From Bacillus thuringiensis (GTDB lineage: Bacteria; Bacillota; Bacilli; Bacillales; Bacillaceae_G): a stretch of DNA of 64,000 nt. The notes beneath the pieces were generated by a model. The model had not been told where the DNA came from. It saw nothing but the letters and a program-made list of their open reading frames with translations, and did not search any database. The stretch spans positions 124,001-188,000 of the forward strand of contig NZ_CP012101.1 of assembly GCF_001182785.1 (NCBI RefSeq), given 5' to 3'. The translations under genes and the position numbers were made by a program. Positions 53,414 to 62,930 of the stretch are shown here, piece after piece. How positions within the stretch are numbered: position 1 is the stretch's first letter; each line of letters opens with the position of its first letter.

Positions 53414-53695
53414 TCATACAGTTACTTTGTATTGTTCTAGTTCAGCTAACAGTTGTTTTAGCCCCTCTGGACTCAACGTCAGCTTTCCACCTACTAGTTT
53501 TACATTCCTTGAAGATATTTCTCCTGTGATAGGACAAGTACCATGAGGTGTATATTTTTGTAGAACAATCGCATCTTCTTCTACAAAAAATTCTAAAGCA
53601 TCGCTTGTTTCCACCTGTAAAGTTTTTCTTGTTTCTTTTGGTATTACAATTCGTCCCAAATTATCTACTTTTCGTACAATACCTGTTGCTTTCAT
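53414..53695 (-). CDS. AbrB-family transition-state regulator
   Basis: 93 residues from ATG 53695, with GGAGG 8 bases upstream; an ATG two codons earlier is too close to it. N-terminal swapped-hairpin DNA-binding domain MKATGIVRKVDNLGRIVIPK, TRKTLQVETSDALEFFVEED; C-terminal half GTCPITGEISSRNVKLVGGK as in AbrB/Abh. It represses genes during growth and is known to form mixed oligomers, so it could interfere with chromosomal AbrB. Confidence 0.9.
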   Translation of the reverse strand: MKATGIVRKVDNLGRIVIPKETRKTLQVETSDALEFFVEEDAIVLQKYTPHGTCPITGEISSRNVKLVGGKLTLSPEGLKQLLAELEQYKVTV

Positions 53696-53820
53696 AAGCA
53701 TGCCCTCCTTTTTTTACAAATAGAATATTCCACATATCGCGTAATCGTTTTCATTATTTTAAAACCATATATACTATAAAAAAGTTTATCTCAATCTGTA
53801 GAAATATTCTCCAGGTCTTC

Positions 53821-54126
53821 TTACGTCCACTGTTGCAAACTTTCTACTCTCTTCATGCCCTCAATCACTTTTTCGTCACTCACTATATAATAAACCTCAT
53901 TTCCTTTTCGCTCATAGGAAACGATTTTAAACTGTTTTAACTTTATTAACTGCTGTGACATTGTAGATTGTGGAACACGTAGTAACTTCTGTAACTCGGA
54001 TACATTTAATGGACTTTTCGAAATTAATTCTCGAACGATTATCAAACGCATAGGATGTCCAAGCATCCGCAATATATCTGCAGGTCTCTCGTAATACTCA
54101 ATATCCATATAGAAAGCTTTTGGCAT
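53821..54126 (-). CDS. ArsR-family repressor (PagR-like), second
   Basis: 101 residues, ATG at 54126 with AAAGGGGAAGAG upstream. ILRMLGHPMRLIIVRELISK, SPLNVSELQKLLRVPQSTMS, YERKGNEVYYIVSDEKVIEG. No metal-binding Cys. It resembles PagR of pXO1, which represses toxin and atxA-type regulators. Located upstream of abrB-hfq on the same strand. Confidence 0.85.
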   Translation of the reverse strand: MPKAFYMDIEYYERPADILRMLGHPMRLIIVRELISKSPLNVSELQKLLRVPQSTMSQQLIKLKQFKIVSYERKGNEVYYIVSDEKVIEGMKRVESLQQWT

Positions 54127-54241
54127 AATCTCTTCCCCTTTTTGGATGAACGTTTTTTATATCCTAATATCATCTATTTGTTCCGCCAATGTTTTATATA
54201 TGCAAGGGCTTCATCTAAGTATCTATATTCTTATAACTATA

Positions 54242-54805
54242 TTATTCCTCAAAATTCTCCCTATTTCCTCTTTGTATCTTACTAAATAACTCATTTAATT
54301 CACTCTGTTTTATATTCTCTGGTATTTCTATTGCGTGTCCAAACGTTTTCCTCCAAGAAATTTTTAATACTTTAATTTGTTTCGTAGAGACCGAATTTTG
54401 AAGTTTTTCTTTTTTCTGCTGTTCCTTCAGATGCTCCAATTGCAATAGTCTTTTTTTCATACATAAATAATCCTTTGGAATATCTTCTCGCAGACTTAAA
54501 TCATATAGTAAACTGTTAAAATAGTTCCGCTGTCTTAATGTAGACTTTCTTCTACGCATAGAGTGTTCCATCTGTTGCAATAGCTCTGTTAGCTCAACAA
54601 TAGAAAAATTCACTTCTATCCACTTCTGAAAAAAACGTGTTTTTTCTATATAGACAATTACTTGCTCAACAAACGCATCCGTAATAAAAGATTTATCTTC
54701 CTCTACAGCAACATAGTCCATATCCTGAAGAAGCGTACGAACAATTCCTCGAATATCAGTGAGAAACCCCTGTTGTAAAGAGCGTTCTAAATCTGTAAAT
54801 ACCAT
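54242..54805 (-). CDS. unknown helical protein
   Basis: 187 residues, ATG at 54805 with AAAGGATTG upstream. Almost entirely helical and charged (FVEQVIVYIEKTRFFQKWIE, VELTELLQQMEHSMRRRKST, KRLLQLEHLKEQQKKEKL). No domain recognised. It heads the group ArsR-AbrB-Hfq on the same strand, 115 bases before ArsR. Confidence 0.5.
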   Translation of the reverse strand: MVFTDLERSLQQGFLTDIRGIVRTLLQDMDYVAVEEDKSFITDAFVEQVIVYIEKTRFFQKWIEVNFSIVELTELLQQMEHSMRRRKSTLRQRNYFNSLLYDLSLREDIPKDYLCMKKRLLQLEHLKEQQKKEKLQNSVSTKQIKVLKISWRKTFGHAIEIPENIKQSELNELFSKIQRGNRENFEE

Positions 54806-55020
54806 TCTACCAACAATCCTTTCTTAAAACCACGTAGTCTAATTAACATAAAGAGTTGCGTCCGTATGTTTTTTAGTCTAAAAAACATATAGTAAATATA
54901 TAATAATAAAAATAATGTAATAGTATCAAAATCGGTATTGAGAAAATAGTAAAATGAATATATGTAGTACATATTTATTGTATACTATAAATAATCTGTC
55001 ATTAAATCCCTTGTATATAA

Positions 55021-55056
55021 GAAAAGCGAGATAAAAGAGCTCGCTTTTCTTTTTGT
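55021..55056. terminator. hairpin terminator
   Basis: GAAAAGCGAG / CTCGCTTTTC then TTTTTG. Region 54806-55290 is otherwise AT-rich without a credible gene; CAGTTGCATATGTAACTG near 55155 is an imperfect palindrome that could be part of a resolution site. Confidence 0.6.
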
Positions 55057-55290
55057 TTGCATATAATTTCATGAAAAAACCTCAATACATGTTAAGGCGG
55101 ACGAAATAGAAACGCAATGAAAAGAGGAGCCCTTTAGCATAGGAGGGCGATGGCAGTTGCATATGTAACTGTTAACTAGGCACATTCTATCATATATATT
55201 TTATCTACTTAAATATGAATACTTTTAATTTCTGAAATATTTAACCGCCCCTACAATAAATACTACAACTATACGAAGAGAAATGGGAAG

Positions 55291-58206
55291 TTGAAAACGA
55301 GAGAGCTTCTTACTGTAGAACAAAGGGAATACTTTTATGAAGTTCCTGAGCATATGGACGAGAGAGAAATTCTACGATATTACACAATATCTGATGAAAA
55401 ATTGCAAATTATAAATAAACAACGCGGTGCTGCCAATCGATTAGGTTTTGCCATACAAATTGCTTACTTACGATTTCCTGGGAGACCATTATCGGCAAAT
55501 GAAAAAGTACCAGATTTTATTGTACATACGATTGCTAAACAATTAAGGATTTTACCTTCAGCTATAGCAAACTATGCACGTGGACGTGATACAACTCGTC
55601 GAGAGCTAGCACGTTGGCTCCTCCCAATGGCAATGAAAACAGATCAAGGCCATCTTTTAGTAGATGCTCTTATTACAGAAATGAGGAAAAGAAAAATCAT
55701 TCTTCCAGCCATATATGCAGTTGAACATTTAGCATGGGCTGTACGTGAACGAGCACATAGAAAAATTTTCAAACAATTAACAAGAAACCTTATTTCTTCT
55801 CAATGTAAGCAACTAGACAAGTTATTAAGTGTAGGAAAAGGATACAAGTTTTCGTATTTATCATGGCTTCGACAACCTTCAGGTGTTGTTTCTGTTAAAA
55901 ACTTTCACAAGATTATGGATCGAATAGAGTTTATCCAAAAATTAAATTTACCTTTAGATAACGGCAGAGAAGTGCATCAGAATCGATTGCTACAGATGGC
56001 ACGTGAAGGATCACGTTATTCCAATCAACATTTATCCAGGTTTCATGAGCTCAAACGACATGCAACTCTTATGGCCTTTCTCATTCATATATATGCTTTT
56101 TTAACAGATCAGGGAATAGAGATGCTTGAGAAACTAATGGGTAGAATGTTTAATCGTGGAGAAAAGAAACATAAGGAACATTTTCAAAAGGATGGAAAAG
56201 CAATTAATGAAAAGGTTCGTTTATACGCAAAAGTTGAAAAGGCTTTAATTGAAGAAAAAAAATTAGAACAAGACCCATTTGAATCTTTACAATCTATCAT
56301 TTCATGAGAACAATTTGTACAATCAGTAGAACAGGCTGAAGAACTATCCAGACCAGCAGAATTTGACTATTTAGATCTACTAGATAATCATTATGGACAT
56401 TTTCGGAAGTTTGCACCTAGATTATTAAGTACGTATGTATTTAAAGCCTCTAAAGCGAGCCATACTTTATTTCAGGCCCTAGAGATGTTGAAAGAAATAA
56501 ACCAAACAGGAAAAAGAAAAATCCCTGAAACAGCTCCGATGGATTTTCTCAAATCGAAATGGTTCAAGCATGTGATTAAAGAAAATGGTATTGATCGTCA
56601 TTACTATGAGTTTGGTATCTTTTCAGAATTATGTAATCATCTTCGTTCTGGGGACATGTGGGTCATAGGAAGTAGACAATATAAGGATTTTGAAGAATAT
56701 CTTTTACCCCAAGAAAAGTGGAAAGAATTAAAGGAGAAAAACCAAGTTCCACTAACAATTCCAACCAATATAGATCAGTATTTACAGGAACGATTTGAGT
56801 TAATGGAAGAGCAGCTCTCTAAGGTAACTCATTTAATTCAAAATCAATTATTGCCAGATGTTGATATCTATGCAGATAAAATACAAATTGCATCTTTAAA
56901 GAAAATGATTCCAGATGAGGTCGAAGATATAACTAGACTTATTTATAGTGTATTACCGCGCATTAAATTAACAAATCTATTGGTAGAAGTAGATAGCTGG
57001 ACTCAATTTAGCAAACATTTTGTTCATCTTCATACCCAAACTGAGCCAAAGGATAAATCGGTATTATTCGCAGCTATTTTGGCTGATGGAATTAATCTTG
57101 GTCTTTCAAAAATGGCAGATGCATGTCCAAATATATCTTATTCACAATTAGCTTGGATATCGGATTGGTATATAAGAGATGAAAATTACTCCAAAGCTCT
57201 TGGAGCAATCACTGATTTTCAGCATAAATACCCATTCTCTTCTCACTGGGGAGATGGTTCAACTTCATCCTCTGATGGACAATTCTTTAGAGCTGATGGT
57301 CAGTCTAGCCCTTTGGCACAAGTAAATGCAAAGCATGGTAGGGATCCAGGGTTAAGTTTTTATACACATATCTCAGATCAATACGCCCCATTTTATGTAC
57401 AAGTGATTAGTTCTTCAGAAGAAGCTCCACATATTATTGATGGATTACTATACCATGAAACAGATTTGGAAATTGAAGAACATTATACGGATGCAGCAGG
57501 TTTTGTGGATCATGTTTTTGCCATGTGTCATATGTTAGGATTTCGATTTGCTCCTAGAATTAAAACGTTTAGTAAAAATAAAATTTATACTTTTGAAAAG
57601 CCTGTAAATCAACCGCATCTAGAATTTATGATTGGTGGAACAATTCATACAAAGAAAATAAGAGAAAATTGGGATGACTTATTACGATTAACTAGCTCTG
57701 TTCGTAATGGAACAATCACAGCTTCTCTGATTCTCAAAAAGCTTGCGGCCTATCCAAGGCAGAATAGCTTATCTGTAAATTTGCGTGAGATAGGAAGGAT
57801 TGAAAGAACTTTATATACATTAGACTGGTTGCAGAGTCCTGAGCTTAGGAGACGTGTACAGGTTGGTTTAAATAAAGGTGAAGCAAAACATGCACTTGCT
57901 CGAGCTGTATTTTTTAATCGATTAGGGGAAATTCGTGATCGTTCTTATGAGGATCAATTACATAGAGCAAGTGATTTGCAACTTCTTATTTCAGCAATTG
58001 TATTATGGAATACGGTATATATATCACATGCAGTACATGCTTTACGTGCAAAAGGCGTGGACATTCCAGAAGAATATTTACAACATATATCTCCACTTGG
58101 ATGGGAACATATTACGTTGACAGGTGATTATGTTTGGAACTTGAATGAAAAAACAAATTTTAATAACCTAAGACCATTACGCGAAAGAAATTATATCAAA
58201 AAATAG
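55291..58206 (+). pseudogene. tnpA: Tn3-family transposase TnpA with one in-frame stop
   Basis: From TTG 55291 the frame runs to TAG 58206 except for TGA at 56305 between LQSIIS and EQFVQSVEQAEELSR, probably a former Trp codon. Total 971 codons, normal for the family. Motifs: N-terminal DUF4158 part (NKQRGAANRLGFAIQIAYLR), catalytic D in LFAAILADGINLGLSKMADA, YTDAAGFVDHVFAMCHMLGF, and FNRLGEIRDRSYEDQLHRAS with the Glu region, LGWEHITLTGDYVW at the end. The right 38-bp end lies at 58268. Confidence 0.88.
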
Positions 58207-58220
58207 CAAACTAAGTAGCC

Positions 58221-58243
58221 GGTTCCTTAACGTACAGGGAACC
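58221..58243. repeat. hairpin with TTAACGTACAG loop, copy 2
   Basis: GGTTCC, loop TTAACGTACAG, GGAACC. The loop is identical to that of the terminator at 636-674 while the stem differs. Confidence 0.6.
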
Positions 58244-58267
58244 AGTCAATTTGTGTCCAAATTGTGT

Positions 58268-58305
58268 CTAAACGTACAATTTTCTTTTTTTGATATGGTG
58301 ACCCC
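58268..58305 (-). repeat. right 38-bp inverted repeat of the Tn3-family element
   Basis: Reading inward on the minus strand: GGGGTCACCATATC ... GTACGTTTAG. Lies 61 bases after the tnpA stop, the usual arrangement. No matching left end was found. Confidence 0.75.
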
Positions 58306-58309
58306 ATAT

Positions 58310-58347
58310 AGGGTACCGCCAGCATTTCGGAAAAACCCCACGCTAAG
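58310..58347 (+). repeat. Tn4430-like 38-bp inverted repeat, back-to-back with previous
   Basis: AGGGTACCGCCAGCATTTCG ... CCCCACGCTAAG, pointing right, only 4 bases from the preceding element's end. No transposase follows to the right. Confidence 0.7.
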
Positions 58348-58640
58348 AAAAATAAATACCAAAAAGCTAATTCTTTCTTAATATATAGATAGAATTAGCT
58401 TTCTAAATGTTTTAGGGGTTCAGCCGTAAAAATGGGTCATAATCTGTATTTTATTTCCATTATGAGATTTCGGTGTAACAAAAAGGTGTTTTACTAGTAA
58501 TGTTAAGAATTATTTTTGATACAGTATCTTGTTACAGCGAATTTAATAGTTAGGATATTTCATATTTCTAAATACAAAATGTAACAAAACCTAACAATTA
58601 AATTATTTTTTGTCACATTAGATATTGTGTTATAATGAGT
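58348..58640. repeat. repeat block: hairpin, GGGTCATA copy 4, GTAACA module copy 3
   Basis: AAAGCTAATTCT / AGAATTAGCTTT hairpin (58363-58402), GGGGTTCAGCCG with GGGTCATA, then GTAACAAAAAGGTG, TGTTACAGCGAA and TGTAACAAAACC. Matches 34975-35160. It forms the upstream region of the gene at 58688. Confidence 0.55.
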
Positions 58641-58687
58641 TATCGTTAACTTTAAGAGAATCAAGCCTACATATAGGAGGAGTCTAA

Positions 58688-59095
58688 ATGAATTTATCTC
58701 AGGTAAAAAAACTAGAACTTATGATGCATATTATTACTTTATTATCTTTCATCATTCTCACTCTTTTTAGCATTACAATTTTTTATATACCCTTAATTTT
58801 TTATTTCATATTCAAATCAAAAAAACTTCGTATAATTGCTATTGAAACAGCCGTTTATCAGCTATTCACTTGGATTATTGTATTGATTTGGAATACTTTT
58901 GTAATGAGGACTTTAATGTTTTCTATGTTCCATTCCGATATGAACATGAGTAATATGTCCATGATATTGTGGACAGCCCCAATTTATATAATCCTAACTA
59001 TTTTATTAGCTTTCGGACCCCTTAAAGGAATTTTACATGTATTACAAGAGAAAGATTTTCATTATCCTATTATCTCCAAATGGATTAGTAAGTAA
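58688..59095 (+). CDS. four-helix membrane protein, unknown
   Basis: 135 residues, ATG at 58688 behind TAGGAGGAG. Helices at about 14-42, 55-73 and 90-115; the loop contains HSDMNMSNM. It vaguely resembles DUF4870-type membrane proteins, but no signature is decisive. Upstream lies the GTAACA-rich repeat module; a strong terminator follows. Confidence 0.6.
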   Translation: MNLSQVKKLELMMHIITLLSFIILTLFSITIFYIPLIFYFIFKSKKLRIIAIETAVYQLFTWIIVLIWNTFVMRTLMFSMFHSDMNMSNMSMILWTAPIYIILTILLAFGPLKGILHVLQEKDFHYPIISKWISK

Positions 59096-59137
59096 AAATA
59101 AAGAAGAATCCAGCGAATTATGGATTCTTCTTTATTT
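59096..59137. terminator. bidirectional terminator
   Basis: 16-bp perfect stem AAATAAAGAAGAATCC / GGATTCTTCTTTATTT between convergent genes. Confidence 0.85.
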
Positions 59138-59177
59138 TGTATTTAAATACTAGTTGTATTTATAATTGAGATATTTT

Positions 59178-59363
59178 TTAACTTCTAAAAATACTTAAAA
59201 TAAGCATCGCTAAACCGCTTAATGCCATAAAAGTAAAAGCACCATAGCCAAAAATTCCAATCCATTTTGGTAATTGATTCATGTTAGCTTTATTTGTTGG
59301 GACTCCTTGTATAGAAAACATCATTTCTTGGTCTCGATCCCTATTATTTTGTTGTTGGTACAT
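59178..59363 (-). CDS. small single-pass membrane protein
   Basis: 61 residues from ATG 59363, with GAAGGTGATG upstream. A Gln/Asn/Asp-rich N-terminus (YQQQNNRDRDQEMMF), then IPKW-type border and one helix (WIGIFGYGAFTFMALSGLAM). Function unknown. Region 59364-59643 holds only two short hairpins (near 59587 and 59617). Confidence 0.55.
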   Translation of the reverse strand: MYQQQNNRDRDQEMMFSIQGVPTNKANMNQLPKWIGIFGYGAFTFMALSGLAMLILSIFRS

Positions 59364-59647
59364 AATCTCATCACCTTCTGGCAATTTTACTTATAGTATA
59401 TCAAATTGGCTGCAATTTTAATAGGAAAGAACAAGTATATAATAATAAAAAGAATTACTTATATTATAATTTAAAAATAAGACAAAAATATTTAGAAAAT
59501 TCAGAACGTATTGAATATTTATGCACACTTATTTATAATTGATTATGAGTTGGTGTACTAATCTGTCATCTGTTCCTTTTTCTAAAGGAGATTGAGATCA
59601 ATCTTCTTTTTTTGTTAGTTCCTCTTTCTTCGAAAAAGGAACTAGAA

Positions 59648-59832
59648 TTACTTAAGAATTGTGGAAATAGCTTGCTTGTAGACTAGTTGTTGCTTACCCT
59701 GAACTATCATAAGAACGGTGAATTTATCCATTGCAAGGATCTGCCCACGTATTGGAACGCCATTCATTAAAAATACAGTAACTTCCCCTTTTCTTTCAAT
59801 TGTTCATATATATCTTCTTGTAAGTTATACAT
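59648..59832 (-). pseudogene. frameshifted short hfq, copy B
   Basis: ATG 59832 opens MYNLQEDIYEQLKEK; one base is missing near 59790 and the second frame reads EVTVFLMNGVPIRGQILAMD and VQGKQQLVYKQAISTILK to 59648. Same YKQA variant as copy A. Confidence 0.8.
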
Positions 59833-59854
59833 GAAATACTCCCCCTTAGTGTAT

Positions 59855-60189
59855 CTACTTTTCTTTTAATGCTTGCTGTATCTCTTTGTTGTCCATTTGT
59901 ATTTCCCATTCACCTTCTATTTTTCTAAACCATTTTCCTATTTTGCTTACATAGTATCTTTTTACTTCACTATATGGAATCCAAATTTCACGTTCTTGTA
60001 TTTGATTCATCACTTCATGAAGAATCTCATCATGCTCGTATTTTTAGGCTTTCGATGATGCGTTCTTACAAACTGTATGTATTCCCTACGTAACCAATTA
60101 TAAATGTGATCTTTTTGTTTTTGCCGGAGATGTGACTACTTTTTATTTGTCTGATGGAGTTTTCCATTTACTTTTATATGGTTTTTCAA
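59855..60189 (-). pseudogene. decayed copy of the 34035-34370 gene
   Basis: The start ATG is TTG here (60189), and a deletion near 60045 (TATTTTTAGGC against TATTTTCTAGGT) shifts the frame. The rest aligns with copy A. Confidence 0.75.
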
Positions 60190-60458
60190 CAACACTCATC
60201 CCCTTTTACCATCTAAATGCATATATATAACTATCGTATCACATTTTAATTGAAATACGGCCCTAGGTACATATTTCGCAAGAAATCTATCCAAAATAAA
60301 AATAATATCTCTATTTCATACATAATAGTATCCAAAACAGACGAGGCCGAATCCATTAAGCGGAGTGATTAGGCATAAAAAATTAAATGTATACTATCAA
60401 GTATGTTTTTATTTTTCATTTAATATTACAGTACGTGAAATTTCATGTGTATTGTGTT

Positions 60459-60539
60459 AAAAAAGCCCCCATAGACCTTATATCTATGAGAGCTACCTAA
60501 GGGTATTTAGACTTTCGACTCCATTCTATTGTAACAGGC
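60459..60539 (-). ncRNA. predicted small RNA, copy B
   Basis: Same promoter (TTGATT at 60571-60566, TATAGT at 60549-60544), RNA body and terminator stem (60493-60465) as copy A. Only the terminator loop differs, at three of nine bases. Positions 60484-60585 are identical to 34662-34763. Confidence 0.6.
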
Positions 60540-60670
60540 TTTCACTATACATGAGAAACATAATGAATCAAAAACAGACCATCATAATAAGAAACTCTTT
60601 AACCTCTTGCTGAAAGGAAATACGACCTTCTTCCATTCTACATGCCCCTTTTCTTAATATCTTTATATGT

Positions 60671-60769
60671 GTTAAAATAAATAGGAAAGAAATCAGTCAA
60701 TTTCTTTCTTCTACGGTCACTCAGACTTTTGCTCTTTGTTTGCTTTTGCAAATAAAGAGCTTTTATTTT
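60671..60769 (+). ncRNA. possible second small RNA, copy B
   Basis: Terminator GCTCTTTGTTTGC, TTTT, GCAAATAAAGAGC, TTTTATTTT (60731-60769) with the GAAAGAAAT hairpin upstream, as in copy A. Base differences keep pairing. Confidence 0.35.
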
Positions 60770-60864
60770 GCATACTTATACTTACTTTCTAACATCGCAT
60801 AGCGCAATAGCTTTAACTTTTTCTCTTTTTTCAATGCTTTCCACTCAGATACATCAATCTTCAT
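60763..60864 (-). CDS. 33-residue basic peptide ORF
   Basis: MKIDVSEWKALKKEKKLKLL then RYAMLESKYKYAK. GGAGG is only one base from the ATG at 60864, so translation start is uncertain. Copy A keeps only the last six codons, so the ORF was cut there at the repeat boundary. Confidence 0.3.
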   Translation of the reverse strand: MKIDVSEWKALKKEKKLKLLRYAMLESKYKYAK

Positions 60865-61032
60865 TCCTCCATTAATTAAATTTGTTATTTATATAGACCT
60901 ATAAGTTCCAGTTATATATTTTTCTAATTTGTTTGTCACTAAATCCTTTATGAATAGCGAAGATTTCGGGAAAATCGGAGAGACACAAATCAATAATTGT
61001 ATTATCAGTTGTTCTTATAGGGATCCCCATTT

Positions 61033-61161
61033 GGTGATAACCCGCTAACTTCTGCATTGGTGGACCGTTTGGTCCATCATGCTCATATCATTGCATTCAC
61101 AGGTGAAAATTATCGTTCGCGAAATGCTTTATCTTCTGGAAATACCAAAATTAACATTTAA
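61033..61161 (+). pseudogene. IstB-like (IS21 family) C-terminal remnant
   Basis: GDNPLTSALVDRLVHHAHII, AFTGENYRSRNAL, the conserved end of IS21-family IstB ATPases. No IstA, no upstream IstB. Confidence 0.6.
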
Positions 61162-61276
61162 AAAAATAGCTGCGCGCCTCTGGAATTTTTTCTGCATTTT
61201 TCAGGGATTGTTGCTTGCACGACTCAGATTAAAAATTTAAAATAAAGAATAATTAACATAGCGGGAGGAGAAATAC

Positions 61277-61741
61277 GTGATTACACTAAAGTCTATGGCT
61301 GAAGAGGAGTTTCAGCGTTATTATGAGAATGAGATTGAAGATTATGCGAAAGAGAAGGTTGCTGCTGGAAATTGGAGTGAAGATCAAGCTGTTAACTTGT
61401 CCAAAATAGAATTTGATCAGCTGTTACCAAAAGGGGAAAAAACGGAGTACAATTATTTATACTCTATCTTTCATGATCAAAATCTAGTTGGAATGATTTG
61501 GATTGCGCAAAAATCGCCTACAAGTAATGAGGAAGGTTTTATTTATGACTTTATTATTTTTGAGCAATATCAAGGGTTAGGATATGGTAAAAAGGCAATG
61601 AAAGAAATTGAAGTGATTGCTAAAGAATTAGGAATGAAAAAAATTGGACTTCATGTTTTTGGTCATAACAAAGTTGCTCGTGGATTATATGAAAAGTTAG
61701 GCTATGAAATTACAAATATAGATATGATGAAATTCATTTAA
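61277..61741 (+). CDS. GNAT-family acetyltransferase
   Basis: 154 residues, GTG start at 61277 behind GGGAGGAG. Acetyl-CoA site QYQGLGYGKKAMKEIEVIAK (Q/RxxGxG/A), preceded by IYDFIIFEQ and followed by GLHVFGHNKVARGLYEKLGY. It transfers an acetyl group from acetyl-CoA to an unknown amine. 38 bases upstream of the next gene, so possibly co-transcribed. Confidence 0.88.
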   Translation: MITLKSMAEEEFQRYYENEIEDYAKEKVAAGNWSEDQAVNLSKIEFDQLLPKGEKTEYNYLYSIFHDQNLVGMIWIAQKSPTSNEEGFIYDFIIFEQYQGLGYGKKAMKEIEVIAKELGMKKIGLHVFGHNKVARGLYEKLGYEITNIDMMKFI

Positions 61742-61779
61742 GAAAGCTATTTATAAGTATTAAAAGGGGAGTAGATGAG

Positions 61780-62577
61780 ATGAGGAAAATTGTATTGATT
61801 GCAATTGTTTGTATTGTGCTTGGAGGAATCGGTTTATTTTTTACAAAATCAGCCTTTTTTATGAAAACTGCGAATGGATCAACTGATACAAAGAAATTGG
61901 AACAGAAGCAATTTAAAAATGAGCAAATCAAAAGCATTAATGTTGATACAGATGGTGGAGATGTTGTAATTGAAAAAGGAAAGACTGATTTGTTTGAAGT
62001 TCGGTATAACGGTGATCAGGAAAAGCGAAAGTTAGACGTAAATGAGAACGGTGAAATGCTGCAAGTGAAAATAAAAACGAAAAGCAAACATATAATTGAA
62101 TCAAAAGACGAAAGCCTTACAATTATTGTGCCTGAACGTGTATATAATAAAATTGAAGTAGAGACAGCAGCAGGAACGATTCAAATGCAAAATATCCAAA
62201 GTGAAGATATATCTGCGCATTCAGCTGCTGGCGGCGTGAAAATGAAGGAAATGAAAGCACAGAATGTAAAAGTGTCATCAAGTGCGGGAGGTATTGTTCT
62301 TCATAAAGTAGAAGGAAAAGTGCGTGCAGAGTCGGAAGCAGGAAGTGTAGAGGTGACGCAGCATAATCCGCAATATAGTATTGAGGCGGATTCGGCAACA
62401 GGATATGTCAATATTCAGCTGAAGGAAATGCCAAAAGATGCTGTTGTGAAAGGCTCCGCTGATACAGGAGAGGTACAGATTTTCGGAAAAGAAAATAAAG
62501 AAATAACGATAGGTAACGGAAAGGTGCAGATTAGCGGGAAAACATCAGTGGGCTCTGTAAAAATTGAGGCGAATTAA
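61780..62577 (+). CDS. DUF4097-family beta-repeat membrane-anchored protein
   Basis: 265 residues, ATG at 61780 behind AAAGGGGAG. One N-terminal helix (residues 4-22), then a long beta-helical region of repeating short strands (IEVETAAGTIQMQNIQSEDI, AHSAAGGVKMKEMKAQNVKV, SSAGGIVLHKVEGKVRAESE). DUF4097 proteins are surface or anti-sigma-linked factors of unclear role. Terminator directly at the stop. Confidence 0.85.
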   Translation: MRKIVLIAIVCIVLGGIGLFFTKSAFFMKTANGSTDTKKLEQKQFKNEQIKSINVDTDGGDVVIEKGKTDLFEVRYNGDQEKRKLDVNENGEMLQVKIKTKSKHIIESKDESLTIIVPERVYNKIEVETAAGTIQMQNIQSEDISAHSAAGGVKMKEMKAQNVKVSSSAGGIVLHKVEGKVRAESEAGSVEVTQHNPQYSIEADSATGYVNIQLKEMPKDAVVKGSADTGEVQIFGKENKEITIGNGKVQISGKTSVGSVKIEAN

Positions 62578-62606
62578 AAAAACAGACCAAATTTAGTCTG
62601 TTTTTT
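62577..62606 (+). terminator. terminator
   Basis: AAAAAACAGAC / GTCTGTTTTTT. Confidence 0.8.
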
Positions 62607-62664
62607 AGTGTAAATGACGATATACACCAATCACTTAGGAGATGCTTTTTTAGCACCATTCACA

Positions 62665-62810
62665 TCATATCACTATCAACCTAAGATATATTTATATCCA
62701 TAATTCACAGAAAACGTTATTCTTTTTGTAGAAATATACAGAAAGGATGGCGTTTTTTATGAATCTTTCGATTCAAGATAAGTTTTATTTGTTCGCTGAA
62801 GAATCGAAAT
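62665..62810 (+). mobile_element. IS231 left-end remnant with transposase start
   Basis: A degenerate IS231-type end (CACTATCAACCTAAGA) is followed by AAGGATGGCG and ATG with MNLSIQDKFYLFAEESK, the start of IS231-type transposases, ending at TGA. The element is cut there. A tail AILQIVDKGLIRK follows to 62853, of unknown origin. Confidence 0.6.
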
Positions 62811-62887
62811 GAAGCAATTCTTCAGATCGTAGACAAAGGGTTAATTCGTAAATAATGGCTACCCTTTTTATTTACCCTAAAAAACCT

Positions 62888-62930
62888 AAAAACGCATGTA
62901 AATTCCCTCTCTCCATTTACATGCGTTTTT
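62888..62930. terminator. terminator before nuclease gene (opposite strand)
   Basis: AAAAACGCATGTAAAT, loop of 11, ATTTACATGCGTTTTT. Confidence 0.75.

Larger units (their letters stand above)
59644..60789. repeat. 1.15-kb duplicated segment, copy B (decayed)
   Basis: Same gene order as 33820-34967. The two protein genes are broken, but the small-RNA block is unchanged. Confidence 0.85.

Noticed and set aside
54787..54972. 61-codon ORF rich in Tyr, Phe and Leu
   Set aside because: AT-rich composition artefact overlapping the start of the 54242-54805 gene.
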